In this document: positions 1 through 11,400 of the stretch, piece after piece | How positions within the stretch are numbered: position 1 is the first letter of the stretch | Layout: every line of letters starts with the position of its first letter | Source of the DNA: Alentia gelatinosa | Taxonomy: Eukaryota > Annelida > Polychaeta > Phyllodocida > Polynoidae | Assembly (NCBI GenBank): GCA_950022655.1 | Contig: OX465580.1 | Span: 44,700,028-44,764,027, forward strand | Direction of reading: 5' to 3' | Length of the DNA stretch: 64,000 nt | The notes under the pieces: model-generated | What the model saw: only the letters and a program-made list of their open reading frames with translations | Database searches by the model: none | What the model was told of the DNA's origin: nothing | Made by a program: the position numbers and the translations under genes

Positions 1-9
1 TGACTCAAT

Positions 10-471
10 ATGACTGAAAACAATTATCCCCTTAATGAATTCCAATTTGGTTTCAGTAAAAAACTAAGTACTAGTGATGCTTTGTTTAACTTTACTCGGG
101 ATATCTACGACTCGAGAAATAGGGGGGATAATAGGGTAGCCGTTTACGTAGACATTAAAAAGGCTTTTGACCCTGTACCTCATGAGCTTAAAAAGGCTTT
201 TGACTCTGTACCTCATGAGCTTAAAAAGGCTTTTGACTCTGTACCTCATGAGCTTGTAACCCATAATATATTGCATGAGGTTCATTTTCCCAGTAATTTG
301 GTAAATTGGGTAACTGATTATCTCTCTGAAAGGAAACAAAACGCAAAGGTCAATGGCCTATCCTCTAGTTTAAAACAAAACGACTAGGGCGTTCCTCAAG
401 GCTCCATTTTAGGACCCATTTTATCTAATTAAAGTTTTGATAATGTGTGTGATAATGTGTGATATCTACAT
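10..471 (+). pseudogene. CR1/Jockey-like LINE reverse transcriptase fragment, broken
   Basis: This is part of a non-LTR retrotransposon reverse transcriptase, the enzyme that copies element RNA into DNA at the target site. The open frame from 10 to 387 shows the fingers/palm start (NEFQFGFSKKLSTSDAL) and the catalytic motif A context (VAVYVDIKKAFD, metal-binding Asp). After an in-frame TAG at 385-387 the frame continues as GVPQGSILGPILS (motif B), then meets another stop near 429. No YADD motif C or endonuclease domain follows. The motif A block is triplicated, which would disrupt the fold. The element is truncated at both ends, and the left end abuts the window edge. Assignment to CR1/Jockey rather than another non-LTR clade is by motif style only. 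Confidence 0.85.
155..253 (+). repeat. 33-bp unit in three tandem copies inside the RT gene
   Basis: Units lie at 155-187, 188-220 and 221-253. They differ at essentially one base: the first has GACCCT where the others have GACTCT. Each encodes an 11-residue block LKKAFDSVPHE, so the reading frame is preserved but the catalytic Asp region is repeated three times. Near-identity of the units points to a recent expansion after the element died. Confidence 0.93.
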
Positions 472-920
472 TTTCAAATCCAATGGGACAGACCTAAATA
501 CATTATATTCAGACACACTGATATTCTGAACACACTAACATCTGATGCGACAAACTCCCTACATGGCGCAGAGTCAGCCAACCTGTTTGATTAGTTATTC
601 CTTCTTGTGCTTTTATAGACCACATACATAACTCACGCTTCCCACAACCCAACCTCCATCCCCACAACTACTCACTGACTTCTTCTACTAACAATCAGAG
701 CACACTGACATCTGATGGGACAGACTTCCTACATTGTGCAAAGCCAGCAAACCTATTTTACCAGTTATACACCCCCATGCTCTTGCTGACCACACACCAA
801 AGGATTTGGGACTAAGTGATAATATTTGTAGATAGTTGCATCATCAAGGTGGTTGTTATGTGAGAGTCTATTGTACTTTAGAAGTACCGCGCTCTTCCAG
901 GAAATATCATTAGCTCCTAG
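451..920 (+). repeat. Dispersed repeat family 1, copy 1
   Basis: About 470 bp align collinearly with 6006-6496. Shared blocks include GGACAGACCTAAATACA, CAGACACACTGATATTCTG and ATATCATTAGCTCCTAGT at the right end. Within the copy, the segment CATCTGATGnGACAnACT...CCAGTTAT is itself duplicated (about 540-600 and about 705-765). No coding capacity is seen. It lies directly after the RT fragment, but copy 2 has no RT beside it, so it is probably an independent non-autonomous element or an old LINE tail. Confidence 0.8.
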
Positions 921-2998
921 TTCAGTCTATGGATAGTTTTCTGTAACCAACTTGCACCCAGTCAACTTGCCATTTCTGCAACTACCCATCTTCAAACATT
1001 TCAAACACCAGTGGGTCCTGAGGTACTTTGGTCTAAAGTGATTGGTCATGGTCAGCTGGGCTTGCCTTTAAGGTCCTGAGACACTGGCCCCCTGCTCCGT
1101 TCTCAATATCACAGTCAGTATCACCCAGAGAGTGAAGGGATAGTTCTCCTGCAGTATGCTGGAAGGCTATTTGTGAGCACTCTAACCTCTAGGCGATGTT
1201 TATAGCCCGTGCAAGCATGCTCTAAAAATTATCCATAGCCTGAATAAACCAAAATCTATTAATTGTCATTTCTTTATGATTGCATGCTAATTCATCCATG
1301 ATGAACACACTGGAGCTTACTGAAAACAAGGTGCTACCCTAGTAGACCCTCCAGTATAAATGGAATATCTAAAAAAAAACACGTAGGGTGCTTACAAAAA
1401 AGGTAGCAATCAGTTATGCACACGGTTCTTCACATATATGCACATGTCTTAGATGCTAAGTGTGAATCGTTGTTCCTCCAACAGAGTATGTAACGACAAC
1501 ATATCTTCTGTAAGAGGTAAGCTGTAGAGTGAGATAATTTACCCTGGTAAAGTACAGGGACACGTTGACGTGGGACTGGGACATGGTGTCCAGGCCGTGT
1601 TCACCTAGTCCAATGGTGGGGGCTGACAAATCTGTGTGGTCTCGGACAGTGTGTCTGTGCCTGTGGGACTGCCCCTGACGCAGAGGTGCATTAAATCAGG
1701 CCGTGTCTGCCTGTATACCTGTCAGCATGGTGCTGACCGCACTGACCGCTGTCCCACCTGTGTCACTCAGGATCAGGGGTGTCAGTCGTTCCGTGTTCTG
1801 CTTACCTGAGAGGTCGCACCTGTGTGCCTGACCTATGACCCCTGCACTGCCTTAACCACATCTCATACCCAGGACGTCGTGTGCAAAGAGAACAACATCA
1901 CACCTTATCCTCAGCATGCACAGAGTTGGACCTCAAACCTCACATCTTACGCCTCACATTAGGAATGAAAGAGGTCGGACCTTACACCTCGGCATACAAA
2001 GTGTTGAACGTCACACCTCGCACTCCATCAGCATCTTGCACCTCTCATCCCGACATCTGAACAGAGTAAATAGCCGATGTTGCACAGACGTGTGGTAGAC
2101 GGCAGAGGTGTAAAGTGATCAACTCATGTATATGCTACATGGGAATCCTTGTAAAACAATACCAAATATCCAAATAAAGAATATATGACTAAGGACAACA
2201 GAGAACAATCTTGAATTTATATAGAACGGGATCGAGAACGTATGAATACACACTACTCCATGAGTTTGGATGAACATAAATTACCGGTGCGATTTATTAT
2301 TATGAAATAATACCTCACATTCTCGCCACATTTTATTGGCTACTCCAGGGTGGTGTATTTTAGTAGTGACGATCGTTGATCATAGTGACCGTTTTCGTTG
2401 CATAGTCGTATTATCACACCTGTTTATGTATGGCACAGCAATATCCAAATACCTCTAGGACCATCATTGATCGTTTCAACCCAACATTTCTATGAAACAT
2501 CTCCCAGAAATCGCTTGATAGCTTGGTGTGTCCCCAGCTAAGGAACTCAACATGAATGGATGTTGAATATCATGAAATTCACATCGCCAGTTCATTTTTG
2601 GATATCTACTCTGATAAACTGGAAATAGCTATGCAAATCACTTCTGTATTTTTCCTTGTCTAATATAAAAACAATGTCGTCTAGCATAGACATGCCAGGA
2701 ATGAGGGATGTTGTGGTGAGTGTGACGCATGGTATCAGAGACGTGCCACTAGAGGATCTTGTCCGTCGGTACAGGATGCGATCTAAGTGTGACTCAAGTA
2801 GAGGAAACCCCGTGTCATAATTACCATCCCCTGTAATCGAGCCATTAACTGGCGGGTCAGAGACCGAGCGGTTCAGTGTGACTCAGGTCATAGTGCCTCG
2901 AGCAGCTGCCCGTCTAGAAGCATCGCTGTCACCGGCCTCTCGTCCAGCAGACCCCGGGGAGCCCGGAGAGATTAGCAGGAATGTGGAGCAGTGTCCTC
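921..2998. other. Non-coding stretch, one inverted-repeat arm
   Basis: No convincing gene is seen. Bases 1131-1208 match 5711-5784 in inverted orientation (GTGAAGGGATAG and CTCTAACCTCTAG are shared). Bases 1560-1900 are unusually TGTGCCTG-rich, with a short Cys-rich open stretch that I do not accept as coding. The remainder is ordinary AT-rich DNA. Confidence 0.5.
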
Positions 2999-3310
2999 AG
3001 ATCCACACCCCGACACACCCCGACACACCTCATATACATCACACATGCACCATGCCCACCACCAGACACACATCATGCACATCACACACAAACGACATAC
3101 ACCATCACAGCACATCACGCATACCGAACACGCCATGCGTACTAGACATGCCACCACATACACATTACACACAAAGCACACCAATATCACACACACCACC
3201 ACAACACATCACCCACACAACGCGCGTCATACATACAAGGCATACCACCGCAAACACATCAAGCACACCACACACACACCACACGCACATCACACACACT
3301 ACCACACATA
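2999..3310 (+). repeat. CA-rich low-complexity tract, left part
   Basis: Irregular repeats of CACACA, CACCACA and CATCACAC fill this interval and resume at 3490-3645 after an inserted MITE. Open frames here are His/Thr-rich by composition and are not genes. The two halves were probably continuous before the insertion. Confidence 0.85.
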
Positions 3311-3489
3311 CAGTAGAACCCCGCCTAACGGACACCCCGCGTAAGCGGACACCCCGCGTTAACGGACACCTTTGCTCGGAACGGTCCCCTCTATTAGATG
3401 TTTATCTTAACCTCGCGTAAGCGGACACCCCGCGTAAGCGGACCCTTTGGTCCGGAACGAAGGGTTACCGCTTACGCGGGGTTCTACTG
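3311..3489. mobile_element. pogo/Tigger-like MITE, 179 bp
   Basis: The element starts CAGTAGAACCCCGC and ends with the reverse complement GCGGGGTTCTACTG, with TA immediately on each side (3309-3310 and 3490-3491). That matches Tc1/mariner-class insertion. The interior carries reiterated GTAAGCGGACACCCCGC units and has no open frame, so movement would need a transposase supplied elsewhere. It sits inside the CA-rich tract. Confidence 0.85.
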
Positions 3490-3645
3490 TATATCATGAA
3501 CACCATACTTGTCACACATACCAGACATGCCACCGGACACACAAACCACACACAACACCATCCACATCATGCATGTCATACATATCAAACACACATTGCG
3601 CACACTATTCACACCACACATGTCACAAACACCACATACTATGAG
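3490..3645 (+). repeat. CA-rich low-complexity tract, right part
   Basis: Continuation of the ACACATnCCA/CACACA-type tract on the far side of the pogo-like MITE. It consists of ACATGCCAC, CACACAAACCACACAC and similar permutations. Confidence 0.8.
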
Positions 3646-3665
3646 AAAATGTATTCCTGTGGGCG

Positions 3666-3765
3666 AATTATTACTTTACCTAACCCCTGTCCCTGGCCAT
3701 TTAGAACAAGGTCGTAGACTAAGTTTCAAATGGCCAGAGGACAGGGGTGAGGTAAAGTAATAATT
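3666..3765. repeat. Foldback hairpin, about 37-bp arms
   Basis: The left arm begins AATTATTACTTTACC at 3666. The right arm is its near-exact inverse, ending GGTAAAGTAATAATT at 3765. Both contain CCCCTGTCC and GGCCATTT with a few mismatches, and the loop is about 22 bp. It may be a small MITE. No transposase family is assigned. Confidence 0.85.
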
Positions 3766-4213
3766 AAAACACAGGTATACAGTTATATACCTCGAAATAA
3801 TTACAATGATATTAATGATTAAACTGTAGACCCATTTGTGCACACACCAGATGAACCAAACGCTGCAATGTGTGACACCTGTAACTCCCACCAACCTGTC
3901 ATCCCTTTCCTTTACGGCACTTGGATTGTTCCTAGCGGCCACCCCTCAATTGGTTGTATAACGGACTATTCCATTCCCCACGTCAACGGCACTGCTTCGC
4001 GTATTTAATTTCCTCTAGGGTGCCAAGTGCGTAATTACTAAATATAGAGATATCTGACGCGTGGGGTTGACCTGATACTAAGCCCCACTGCCCCTCTCCT
4101 GAACATTGGTTCTTCCATCTTACTTAGGGGCACCCTAGTTGGTCAGTCAGAGTTACACTGCAATGCTCAAGCAATCTTTGAAGCAATGAGCCAGAGTGTG
4201 TCATTTGGTGAAT

Positions 4214-4528
4214 GGGGGGTCCATCGGGCTCCCGACGCGCACTGATATACGCCGATATATAGCTCACGATAAAAAAATCAATATCGTAGTGATATCATAG
4301 CGCATATTGGGGGCAGTTGGTCAGGTTTCTATGATAACGCTTCCGACGCGCACCGACGCACTACGATTAAAAACCCGTATCGTAGAGGGTCTATGACAAC
4401 TAAAGGGGTTACCCACTGCTTCCAACACACTCCGGCAAGGCTTACGACACACTCCGTCATAGAAAATCCCTGTCAGAAGGGCTTGTCGGAGTGTGCCGGA
4501 GTGTGTCGGGAGCTCATTGGACACCCCC
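4214..4528. mobile_element. MITE with GGGGGT...ACCCCC ends
   Basis: The left end reads GGGGGTCCATCGGGCTCCCGAC and the right end is the inverse of GGGGGTGTCCAATGAGCTCC, so the termini are imperfect inverted repeats. AAT lies on both sides. The interior carries several CCGACGCGC, CGACACACTCCG and GTGTCGGG words in both orientations and TACGAT/ATCGTA words, as in the large element at 18110-18983. There is no open frame of note. Confidence 0.6.
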
Positions 4529-4869
4529 AATAATCATATATCGCTTTGAACGGGAAATCATATGAAATATTCGACGGAAATTTATGAAATTTTCGGAATA
4601 CCTAGAATATATAATGATAATGCCACTCTGCAAATATGGTGAAATTTGATAATAGATAATTGTCTCAATCATTTTATACTTTAACTTGGAACTGATATCA
4701 TTATAAAATATCATTAAATATTGGTTTGTATCTACAGGTAAAATATCAAGCGTAAATATGCATTATTTCTGGAAATATAACATAAACACTGGATGTGGCG
4801 TGAGCTATATCATGGTGTATCAGGACCAAACTATGGTACTTTTTTCATGCACACTCCCAACACGTTACG

Positions 4870-5153
4870 ACGCACACAGGTCTACTACGATAGAAATTTA
4901 GACCTATCAATATGGCACCGATACAAAAACCAGAATATCGGAGACACATCGGGAAGGTGCCAAGATCGTAGACATATGTCTAGACATGCCAATCAACCAT
5001 GCATCGTAATGGGGTTATTTCGGTGCCTAATCGCAGAAACGTGGTCAACTGCCCCGATATTAGGTGACCTTCTCACGCGATTTTGATTTTTTATCGGGAG
5101 GTGAATCGTAGTGCATATGGGAGCAATATCGTAGTAGGTGGATGCCGGGCCTA
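4870..5153 (+). mobile_element. GGCC-ended MITE family 2, copy A (left end degraded)
   Basis: The body matches the copies at 17835, 19264 and 26306. It shares CTACTACGATAGAAATTTAG, TATGGCACCGATAC, AGACATATGTCTAGACAT and the right end GTGGATGCCGGGCC followed by TAA. The left terminal repeat is not recognisable. A 97-codon frame at 4793-5086 overlaps it and is a product of the repeat, not a gene. Confidence 0.8.
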
Positions 5154-5710
5154 ACTTGTTATTGTTGATCGGTCTTGCATATTTAAGCTATTTCATACCT
5201 GTTACAGGGAGGTTGGAACACGCCTCTGAACACTTGAGTCAATGTAAAGGTAAACCAAAGGTCTAAGGGTGTTCCTATTGCGCATGCACGGAAATATGTT
5301 AATTGAGTCTCCACTCGCTTGAGCGTAGTCTGTGCTTTTCGGTAAAGTGTGAGTTTAACAGAGGATACGCTTGGAGAGCGGCCGGCCTCACACTGCATCT
5401 CTCGAGCAACCTTTATTTTGCTGACATCAGTGAGTCACTTTTTTATGGTGACTCCTTTGTTACTTTGATTAAATTTTGTAATTCACATGTATTCTGTTTT
5501 TTTTCATCTTGTACATGCCTCCGTTCACTCGCTGCTCGAAATAGTGCTAGTCGAAGCGCAATTTTCATTCGAATTCATACACTCGTGTACTCTATACACA
5601 CATGGGGGAATACGGTACACCCTTGTCAAAATATACGATTACTATATGCCTATCAGGGGTTAGTAAATGTTTGAGATTCATGCATAAGTTTATTGAGCGC
5701 GGGAAATCGC
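5154..5710. other. Non-coding stretch
   Basis: It contains a 123-codon open frame (5303-5674, plus) with no recognisable domain, in AT-rich sequence that matches no family I know. I treat it as chance. Confidence 0.4.
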
Positions 5711-5784
5711 GCTCATATACATCATCTAGAGGTTAGAATGCTCACACAGGCTTTCAGCTTACTGTTAAAAACCTATCCCTTCAC
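5711..5784 (-). repeat. Inverted counterpart of 1131-1208
   Basis: The reverse complement aligns with 1131-1208 over about 75 bp with gaps (GTGAAGGGATAG, GTGAGCAnTCTAACCTCTAG). It lies just left of copy 2 of dispersed family 1, while its partner lies just right of copy 1. Confidence 0.65.
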
Positions 5785-6005
5785 TATCCATGCACCAACT
5801 ATATAGGCCTGGTAAAAGGATCAGGTGCCCAGTATCCCTGCTTCACCATACCCCTGCCCTACAACCGACTTGGTTCCTAAAAATAAATCTTTTTGTTTTA
5901 AGTCTTTTGGGGAATAAATGATTCATTATCAATCATTCCAATAAATAAAAACCACTTAGTTATGGATACTCTTGTCTGCTGCTAGAAAAGGAAACTATCA
6001 GGTGA

Positions 6006-6496
6006 TGATAATGACTAAATGTGGTATTTACATTTTCGAATCTGATCGGACAGACCTAAATACACTATAATCAGACACACTGATATTCTGCGCATACTGA
6101 TATCTGACTGGACAGACTCCCTATTTGATCCAGAGACAGGAAACCTGTTTTACCAGTTATTCACCCTTGTGCTTTTAGTGACCACAGACCAACCCCTTCC
6201 CCCTGCCAACTCCCACCCCCACCCCCACACCTACTCACTGACTTCTTCTACTAACAATTGGAATCTGATGGGGCATATGCCCTTCATGGCACAAAGCCAG
6301 CAAACCTGTTAGACCAGTTATTCACTCTTGTGCTCTCCCTGCCCACAGACAAAACCCTGATACAGGAAGAATGATTGGGACTAAGCCATATTGTTTGCAA
6401 ATAGTTGTATTATCAAGTTGGTTATAATGTGAGAGTGTATTGTACTTTAAGTACCATGCTCATCCATTGTGAATGGAAATATCATTAGCTCCTAGT
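6006..6496 (+). repeat. Dispersed repeat family 1, copy 2
   Basis: Collinear with 451-920. It contains the same internally duplicated CTGATGGG/CCAGTTATTCAC segment, the TGTGAGAGTnTATTGTACTTT block and the end ATATCATTAGCTCCTAGT. It is non-coding and lies in the same orientation as copy 1, about 5.5 kb away. Confidence 0.8.
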
Positions 6497-6677
6497 AATA
6501 ATATACATCCCACACTGCCTATATAAGCATCCCTTACCCACCCTGGCATACTACAAACACACACACCGACAGAAACCCCATCTCACACACAACAGAAACA
6601 CACATCTCACACCCACTATACACCCACCACACACATATCCAGGTCCTCCCTTTACACGGGGTTAAACTAACTTAAAC

Positions 6678-6725
6678 TTTATTGACACAGAAAATAGTAT
6701 GTACACTATTTTCTGTGTCAATAAA
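6678..6725. repeat. Perfect 21-bp-arm hairpin followed by poly-A
   Basis: TTTATTGACACAGAAAATAG plus T (6678-6698) is matched exactly by its inverse at 6705-6725, with the 6-base loop ATGTAC. A run of A follows to about 6736. A short inverted-repeat element end or a retroposed fragment is possible. Nothing supports a microRNA, because the stem is short. Confidence 0.85.
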
Positions 6726-6736
6726 AAAAAAAAAAA

Positions 6737-8430
6737 ATGGTGGAATCAGCAGGAACCTTCTGGCTTCTCTGTCTAGTCAGGATATCATCAAATAAGTAAG
6801 GACATTTATAAGTATGCGTATAAAATTAAAGTAATGCAGTGTTTCCACCTGCCACTTCTAGCCCGCAATTCTGTCTTTTGGCACATTTTGCGATAGCTAT
6901 ACAACAATTCAGGGGCACATATTGAATGAGACAGGGCAAGATACATCCAGGGATGGCTGGGTGATACCTTGAGGTATCATTTACAAATATTCGTTTTTGT
7001 GAATAAAATTGGAAATATTTGCTCAATCAACCTGAAATGTTCACAGTATGTATGTATAACATCATATTTGATATTTTTAGGTGAAATAAAGCATAGCATT
7101 TAGTATCATTTAAGATGTCATGTGATGTTAAGATAAAAGTATCACAATTAGGGTTATATGTCCGGCCTCTAGCGGTATTCACTGGCACTAGTACCTGGCT
7201 CCATACCTGTACTACTATGGTGAGTATCCAGCGCAATAGGGTTAGATACAGATGGTACAATAGTTAAAACTGATCTGACACCTGGTTATGTGGATCGCTA
7301 TCTCCTATAGGTAGATGAACAATGGGCGGGGGTGGTAGTGCCACCATGGATCATTATTGAGAATATCAGACAAGGCCATTTCTAACCAAAGTAATGCAAT
7401 ATGCAGGCATCTGCCCTGATGTGAGGGTCTGCATAAAAAGTATCGATGAAAGCCATATTTTAGGTGGTGATGCAATTCCAATTCAATCCACTAATTTTCT
7501 GGAGAAACGTTTACGCCCTTGGATCACTATTCTATGATCTACAAAGGCATCTTAAACATGCAGCAATTCCCCTCCCCTGGGGGTTCTGGTGGGCATACAC
7601 CAGAAAGTGTATGGTGCCAGATGACACCATATAGAGGGGAACATAACACCATGTGGTGCCTTTTTGTCTCCTTTTTTAGGGTATGCATCACCCATTCTGA
7701 CATTCTGATTTGCCATGGTCAACTCTGATCCTAGACATGCCCCACTCAACCTTTTGTGGATATGTTACCCTCTAGTTCTGTTGATGTCTCTCATTTCCAG
7801 AATATACAGACTATATATTCCTAATTTGGCACCTTGCTTATGCCTTTCCTGCCAGGTACCTGCAGCATCAGGACAGGTAGCAGTGTCAGTATAAATGCCC
7901 ACTGGGGCAAGTTCTTAAAGGCCAATTGCAGAAATGTCATATAACACAGTTCATAACGTCATATAATACATGAACCTTGATATAATGTTTCTTTTTGTCT
8001 AAAATTCCAAAATATATCATACCTACATTCTAAGGAAATTTCACCTTTCTTGATCTATCATAAACTAAATTGTTTCATAAAACAAGTATTCCATGAATAA
8101 TAATAACTCAAGGCATCACCCAGTCATGCATGGTGATGCCTCCAAGCATCATCCAGCCATGCTTGATCTCTCTAGTCATCACCTAGTGTGACTTGGTAAT
8201 TCTCTGTGTCATGTGTTTACATCGCTAAACTATAAATCATGCACGACTAGATCATGTCACAGATATTTTGATGACATCTTAATCTTATATTAAATGCATC
8301 ATATAGACCATGTACCAAATAGTGTTATATGCTAAGTGTCATATCTTCATTAATTTCAAGGTAATTAGATCCAATATGAGAGCCCAAATATTGCATTCTG
8401 GGATTGCAGATGCATCCCATTGGATTCTGC
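6737..8430. other. Non-coding, repeat-like stretch
   Basis: No gene is recognised. The sequence is rich in reiterated GGCATCA/TGATGCC words, for example around 8110-8160 (GGCATCACCCAGTCATGC, GGTGATGCCTCC). These recall the tandem unit inside the piggyBac-like MITE at 13091-13190. It may be an old relative of that family. Confidence 0.35.
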
Positions 8431-9835
8431 ATACTAAAATTTCGTAGAATAAATACTTACTTTATGTCTCTATTTTTAATGGCTAAAAGATTATAGCAGT
8501 TTGTTTAGATAACAATCACAGTTGGTTCCTGTAATGGATGCTATCTGCTGCATTGGTTGCCATGACAACCAAATTCTTAGGGAATATCAATGACCCATGA
8601 TATCCTAAATGTATACAAAAAAAGCTCATGAAACCTCATGAAAAGATGTTTTATGGCTATTTTTCAGACACTTACTATTCATGTGTAAGAAAATGGTAAT
8701 TTCTGAGTAAATCACTATACAACCATGTTGTCATGGAAACGAAAGTGATGCTACATTCTTTTGGTCAAAATAGTGGCAGAATCATATTCCCCATGTAATG
8801 ATTGACCAACATGGTGATTTTCATGCAGTAGACTCTCCAAGTACTAGGACAAATACTTTCATTAGTTCTCTATCATCAATGGCTAAAAAACTAGTAATTT
8901 GCTTTGACAACAATCAGAGCTGGCTACTGCAGTGGCTGTTTTGTGCTAAACTGGTTGCCATGGCAATCAAATTCTAAGGGAATGAAGAGAACAACTCCAC
9001 ATTATGTCCCAGATGTATACATCATGAAAATGAAATCTCATGAGTAGGTGTTTAGCTCCTATTTCTTACATCTATTATTCATATTTGCAGGAAATTGGTG
9101 GTTTCTAAGTAGATTATTATGCATTAAGGTTGCCATGGAAATGAAAGTGATGCTACATTCTTTTGGTCAAAAGAGTGGCAGAATCAGATTCCCCCTGTAA
9201 TGATTGACCAACATGGCACATTTCATGCAGTAGACTCTCTAATGGCCTTTTTGAGACTTTACTCTTCTACTAGTTGCCATGCCATGCAGATTTGCCATAC
9301 AAATGTCCAGTTAGTGTATCATTATCTGGCTGCTTTGGTCATAGAAAAAACCTTGTTATGGTTGCCATGGGAACAATTGAATGACTTCAAAAAATGGTGG
9401 TACCTATCAATGCTGTGTGTTATTGCTAAATTTATCAATTTGTATGTGTCATTCATAAAATTATTCTTTTTATCCAACTTTAATAACCATGAGAAAACCA
9501 AAAATTGCGGTTCCCCCACAAATTGGAATGTTACCATGGCAACAATTCTTCCAAGAAAACAGAAAAGGGCATATTTCCATACTGTACACTTTTGGCCAAA
9601 GAATGATCAATTTTACCGACTGAAAAAATGCATTTTTTCACCTTTTCTGATAAAAGTATATATTATGTGTCAGTATGTATTAAATTTTGTTTTCCTTCTG
9701 TTACCATGGAAACGAGTATGATGCTACACTTTTTGGAACAAACGAGTATCAGATTCAGATTCCTGAGGTCATAATTGACTAATATGGCAAGTTTCAGCCA
9801 GTAGACTTTCGGGGGTCAATTTTACCCATTTTTAG
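8431..9835 (+). repeat. Diverged tandem array of about 400-bp units with X-box motifs
   Basis: Three to four related units are visible. Each ends in a block like GATGCTACATTCTTTTGGTCAA ... ATGATTGACCAACATGG ... CATGCAGTAGACTCTC (ends near 8837, 9239 and 9812). Units start with ATGGCTAAAA and CAACAATCA. RFX-type palindromes occur at 8556, 8727, 8954, 9129, 9361, 9530 and 9700. The one at 9530-9543 is a perfect GTTACCATGGCAAC. A 173-codon frame at 9200-9721 falls inside and looks fortuitous. Confidence 0.75.
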
Positions 9836-9915
9836 GCCATTTGCTCCTCTACTATAAACAGAGGGGGAAATGGAAGGGGAAAAGTCCATTACGAGCAAAG
9901 TGTCCGATAATGGGG

Positions 9916-9961
9916 GGTTTACCCTTACACAGGGTCATCCTTAAGCGGGGTTTAACTGTAT
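9916..9961. repeat. Solitary pogo/Tigger-like end
   Basis: The interval ends CCTTAAGCGGGGTTTAACTG followed by TA. The inverse, CAGTTAAACCCCGCTTAAGG, closely resembles the terminal repeat of the MITE at 3311-3489. Internal CACAGGGTCATCC and the preceding GTGTCCGATAATGGGG fit a decayed element, but no matching left terminus was found. Confidence 0.55.
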
Positions 9962-11400
9962 GTCATGATAAGTCCACTGGTAGGGAGAGAACGGGAAAGT
10001 ATACTTCCATTAGCTTTGGCCAGAAAACTACATATAATAATATAAGTAAAATATCATTCAATTTCTGTCTTAGGAAAGTGATTTAGGGCCTATTGCCAGA
10101 TATCTCTAATCAGATTGAAGTGTGAAATTTGGCTACCTGAAGACCGTCTTATTTAATCAAATGTCATTAGAGAAACCCCAAGTTCGCTATTTGGATTATA
10201 AAAAATGCATGAAACATGCTGAACTGAATTTTTTTCCCTCAATGAAACGACACATATCAATTTGGAATTTTCGTAGTTTAACTATTTATGGTAATTTCAT
10301 AATGGCATGAGCATGGCTTGGGCATTGTCTTTATTGTGTGAGCCTCACAGACAAACTGACTGTGCTTATCAACGTCCTCTTGCTTCCTTCAGCGGTTGCC
10401 TTTTCTAACTTGTTATTAATTGCTATCAATATGACAGTCAGTCTAAATAATGTACGGTCGAACACACCCCCGCACGGGAAAGCGAGACGAATACGTTACG
10501 CAGAAAGGTTTTTGATCCCATGACAGTCAGTGTTAGATTAATCAATATTTCCCTGGAGGTTAAAACCGGAACTAATTAACCGAGACAGAGATCCACGATA
10601 CCAACTGATCTATGCATATATTACGCCCATGGTAGAACATATGCACATGGTATATCATAATTAGATAAAAGGTAGTATGGTAATATCATCTAATAAATCA
10701 TCTTATAGACATTAGGTGACAATGTACTCGGTTTTAATGAAATATGTCTGATGAATCCTTTGAGTTCATTTTAGACACAAGCAGGTCTATACTAATTGCA
10801 TAGCCAGTCCTCGTTATATGAGCCTAGATTGAGACCTCTGGATGACCTTCAGAAAATCCTGAATATTTCAAATCCTGCATTGCATCATTCTCTGTCCAGA
10901 TTTACATACTATCAGCACTGAAGGCTACCTTCTCTCTGATTGGCTCCTGGCCTTACGTCAAAACGTGCGACTCATTTGCATGTCGTTGGCACGGAATACT
11001 GGCGCGTTGTTGATTGGTTTAAATCAGAGGTGCAGCGCTCATGAATACGTGGGCAATTATCAATGATTAGATGACACAGGTTGGCCACTGGGCAGGGAAC
11101 TAATTATCCCATTGTCTCTGGTTCTTGGTCAATTAGATTTGTACCCTTCCCTGGCCGCTGGTTGACGTAACGTCTTGACGTAACTGCCGACAAGTCCGCT
11201 CCATGTGCAGGCAGTAATGAATTTCTCTCTTCAGCCGCTGCCAAGGGACAAATATAATTCATATCTGTGGTTGCACCATTGTATGCATCTATATTAAGTT
11301 GCAATAGATAGTTGTATGATGGCTGAGGAAGTACGTCATTTTTAGCATTTGTTTTTTTCAGGTTTGGTAATTAATTTACGTCATTGAGATAAACTTGGAT
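9962..11400. other. Non-coding stretch
   Basis: No gene is recognised. Bases 10920-11040 are moderately GC-rich, with GATTGGCTCC and GATTGGTTTAA (CCAAT-type words), ATTTGCATG (octamer-like) and TGACGTAACG near 11163-11172. This could be a weak regulatory region. The rest is AT-rich. Confidence 0.4.

Noticed and set aside
1627..1809. Cys-rich open stretch (VCLYTCQHGADRTDRCPTC) resembling an extracellular cysteine-rich module
   Set aside because: Only about 60 codons, bounded by stops, in a TGTGCCTG-biased segment. Cys spacing matches no module well and no splice sites are convincing.
2878..3420. 180-codon open frame, plus strand
   Set aside because: His/Thr composition comes from the CA-rich tract and the frame runs into the pogo-like MITE.
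9200..9721. 173-codon open frame, plus strand
   Set aside because: Lies inside the X-box tandem repeat. Units are not collinear in frame and no domain is visible.
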